From the NCBI RefSeq assembly GCF_963678635.1, contig NC_087065.1:73293345-73357344 (forward strand): a DNA stretch of 64,000 nt, in the 5' to 3' direction. Below the pieces are notes generated by a model. That model had not been told where the DNA came from and did no database searches. It saw only the letters and a program-made list of their open reading frames with translations. Position 1 is the first letter of the stretch. Each line of letters starts with the position of its first letter. Position numbers and translations under genes: made by a program. Below are positions 63,036 through 64,000 of this stretch, piece by piece. This DNA comes from Symsagittifera roscoffensis (lineage: Eukaryota; Xenacoelomorpha; Acoela; Convolutidae).

Positions 63036-64000
63036 GTTTGCCCATTTTGTCTTCGACCTTCCACCTAAATTGCAAATGCGAAAACTTAGACTAGCATCTT
63101 TTAAAAATTATAAATCCAGCAGTATGACGCAAAAAATATTTTAATTCCTATCCCATACGACGAAAAGTCTTTGAACAGAGAAGAAAAACCAGAAAAAAAT
63201 TGTTTTCTCGTAGTAACTTTTCCTCACTTGCTGAGAAAGCAAAGCATTTTCTATTCTTATCCTAGAAAGAACCCATACCGGGCGGGGCTGCTTCAGTATA
63301 AAAACTTAAGAATAAACGTGATAGCAAGCTGAATAATCCAAAAAGCAGAAACAGTCCACCAAAGTTCTGGATTTTGCCCGGCTAATCGGGCAACATTTTT
63401 TATAGGATTCATGAATTCTAGACACCAGCATCTGAACATGGGCGTTGTAAAAAAATAAAAGGCGAATCAAATGGAAAATATTTGCGACCAGAAATGAAGT
63501 GCAACCCTCCTCCACCTCGACACGCCTCTTGACGAGGACTTTCTAGATATAGTGAATACTCTTGAAAACAAACACCCAGAAAATACTCGCACCCAAGTTT
63601 AGATTAGGCGTTTGTGGTAAGTATATTTAATTATATATACCAATATTGGATGCTTGATAAACTTATATTGATTATTGTGATTTTTCAGAGCAATCAAACT
63701 TCTGGCAATCAATTATAATTGATTATAGTTACAAAAGTCAATTATAATTCAACATAATTTCTTGAATTGCCAAAACTGTTTCTATTAAAAACCTACTGTT
63801 AAAAACAAAGTCTCTAAATTTGAAAAATTGTTCTCATGTTTAACCTATGCACAAAATTTACCGCAAAACAAAAGCTTCTTAGAGATTCCTTCATATTATT
63901 TTGAAAAATCTCGGCAAGTACAAAATAACTTAATAAAATATCAAATTAAACCAATGTGCTAACCATTTTATGGAGAGAAACGAGCTTTCAGAAAAAAAGA
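63036..64000. other. Intergenic right flank
   Basis: AT-rich with no supported gene. A 69-codon minus-strand frame (63306-63515) has no recognisable domain and is not called. Confidence 0.4.

Overview
Eukaryotic, almost certainly invertebrate metazoan DNA. It is AT-rich and gene-poor, the supported host genes have introns of about 2-3.4 kb, and there are no operons, CRISPR arrays, rRNA genes or intact tRNA genes. The animal assignment rests on a BEL/Pao retrotransposon (a superfamily known from animals) beside several Ty3/Gypsy elements. I cannot name the species.

Host genes. The only convincing cellular genes are three dispersed members of one family that I do not recognise. Each joins an N-terminal KH-like RNA-binding module to a roughly 350-residue C-terminal region with shared motifs (LDEN...DPR, a VGDIFEN-like block, a family-specific C-terminal tail). 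Gene A (about 3.2-7.1 kb, +) and gene B (27.8-32.8 kb, +) are split by one long intron at the same place. Gene C (60.7-62.4 kb, -) is a single uninterrupted 553-codon frame whose continuous protein shows how the exons of A and B fit together.

Mobile DNA by region. 0.2-0.6 kb: degenerate CTCGACC minisatellite. 2.0-2.5 kb: dispersed repeat R1. 2.7-2.9 kb: short inverted-repeat MITE. The gene A intron holds a nested foldback element and a tRNA-derived SINE. 8.4-15.0 kb: Gypsy-1 (+), 213-bp LTRs. 16.4-25.5 kb: Gypsy-2 (-), 1.29-kb LTRs that are nearly identical. The gene B intron holds a MITE with an 8-bp target duplication, two further foldbacks, a dispersed repeat and a T-rich minisatellite. 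33-40 kb: R1 again, MITEs, hairpins, a tRNA-like pseudogene and three divergent copies of an unknown coding-like fragment. 40.5-43.0 kb: decayed BEL/Pao pol (+). About 43.1-54.9 kb: a very decayed, G/T-rich stretch whose minus strand carries Gypsy RT, RNase H and integrase remains (Gypsy-3), possibly with a third env-position ORF. 58.9-60.7 kb: about 22 copies of an 80-bp satellite that runs into the stop codon of gene C. 62.4-62.65 kb: a long hairpin just upstream of gene C, then a cluster of TAATCGATTA-type palindromes.

How it fits together. The window looks like a transposon-rich neighbourhood in which a small KH-domain family has duplicated. Repeats occupy both introns and flank all three copies. 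In both Gypsy elements the gag start codon is formed exactly at the LTR/primer-binding-site junction, a shared design feature. All retroelements here are broken. Exon boundaries, domain names and element limits were read by eye; no database search or alignment program was run.
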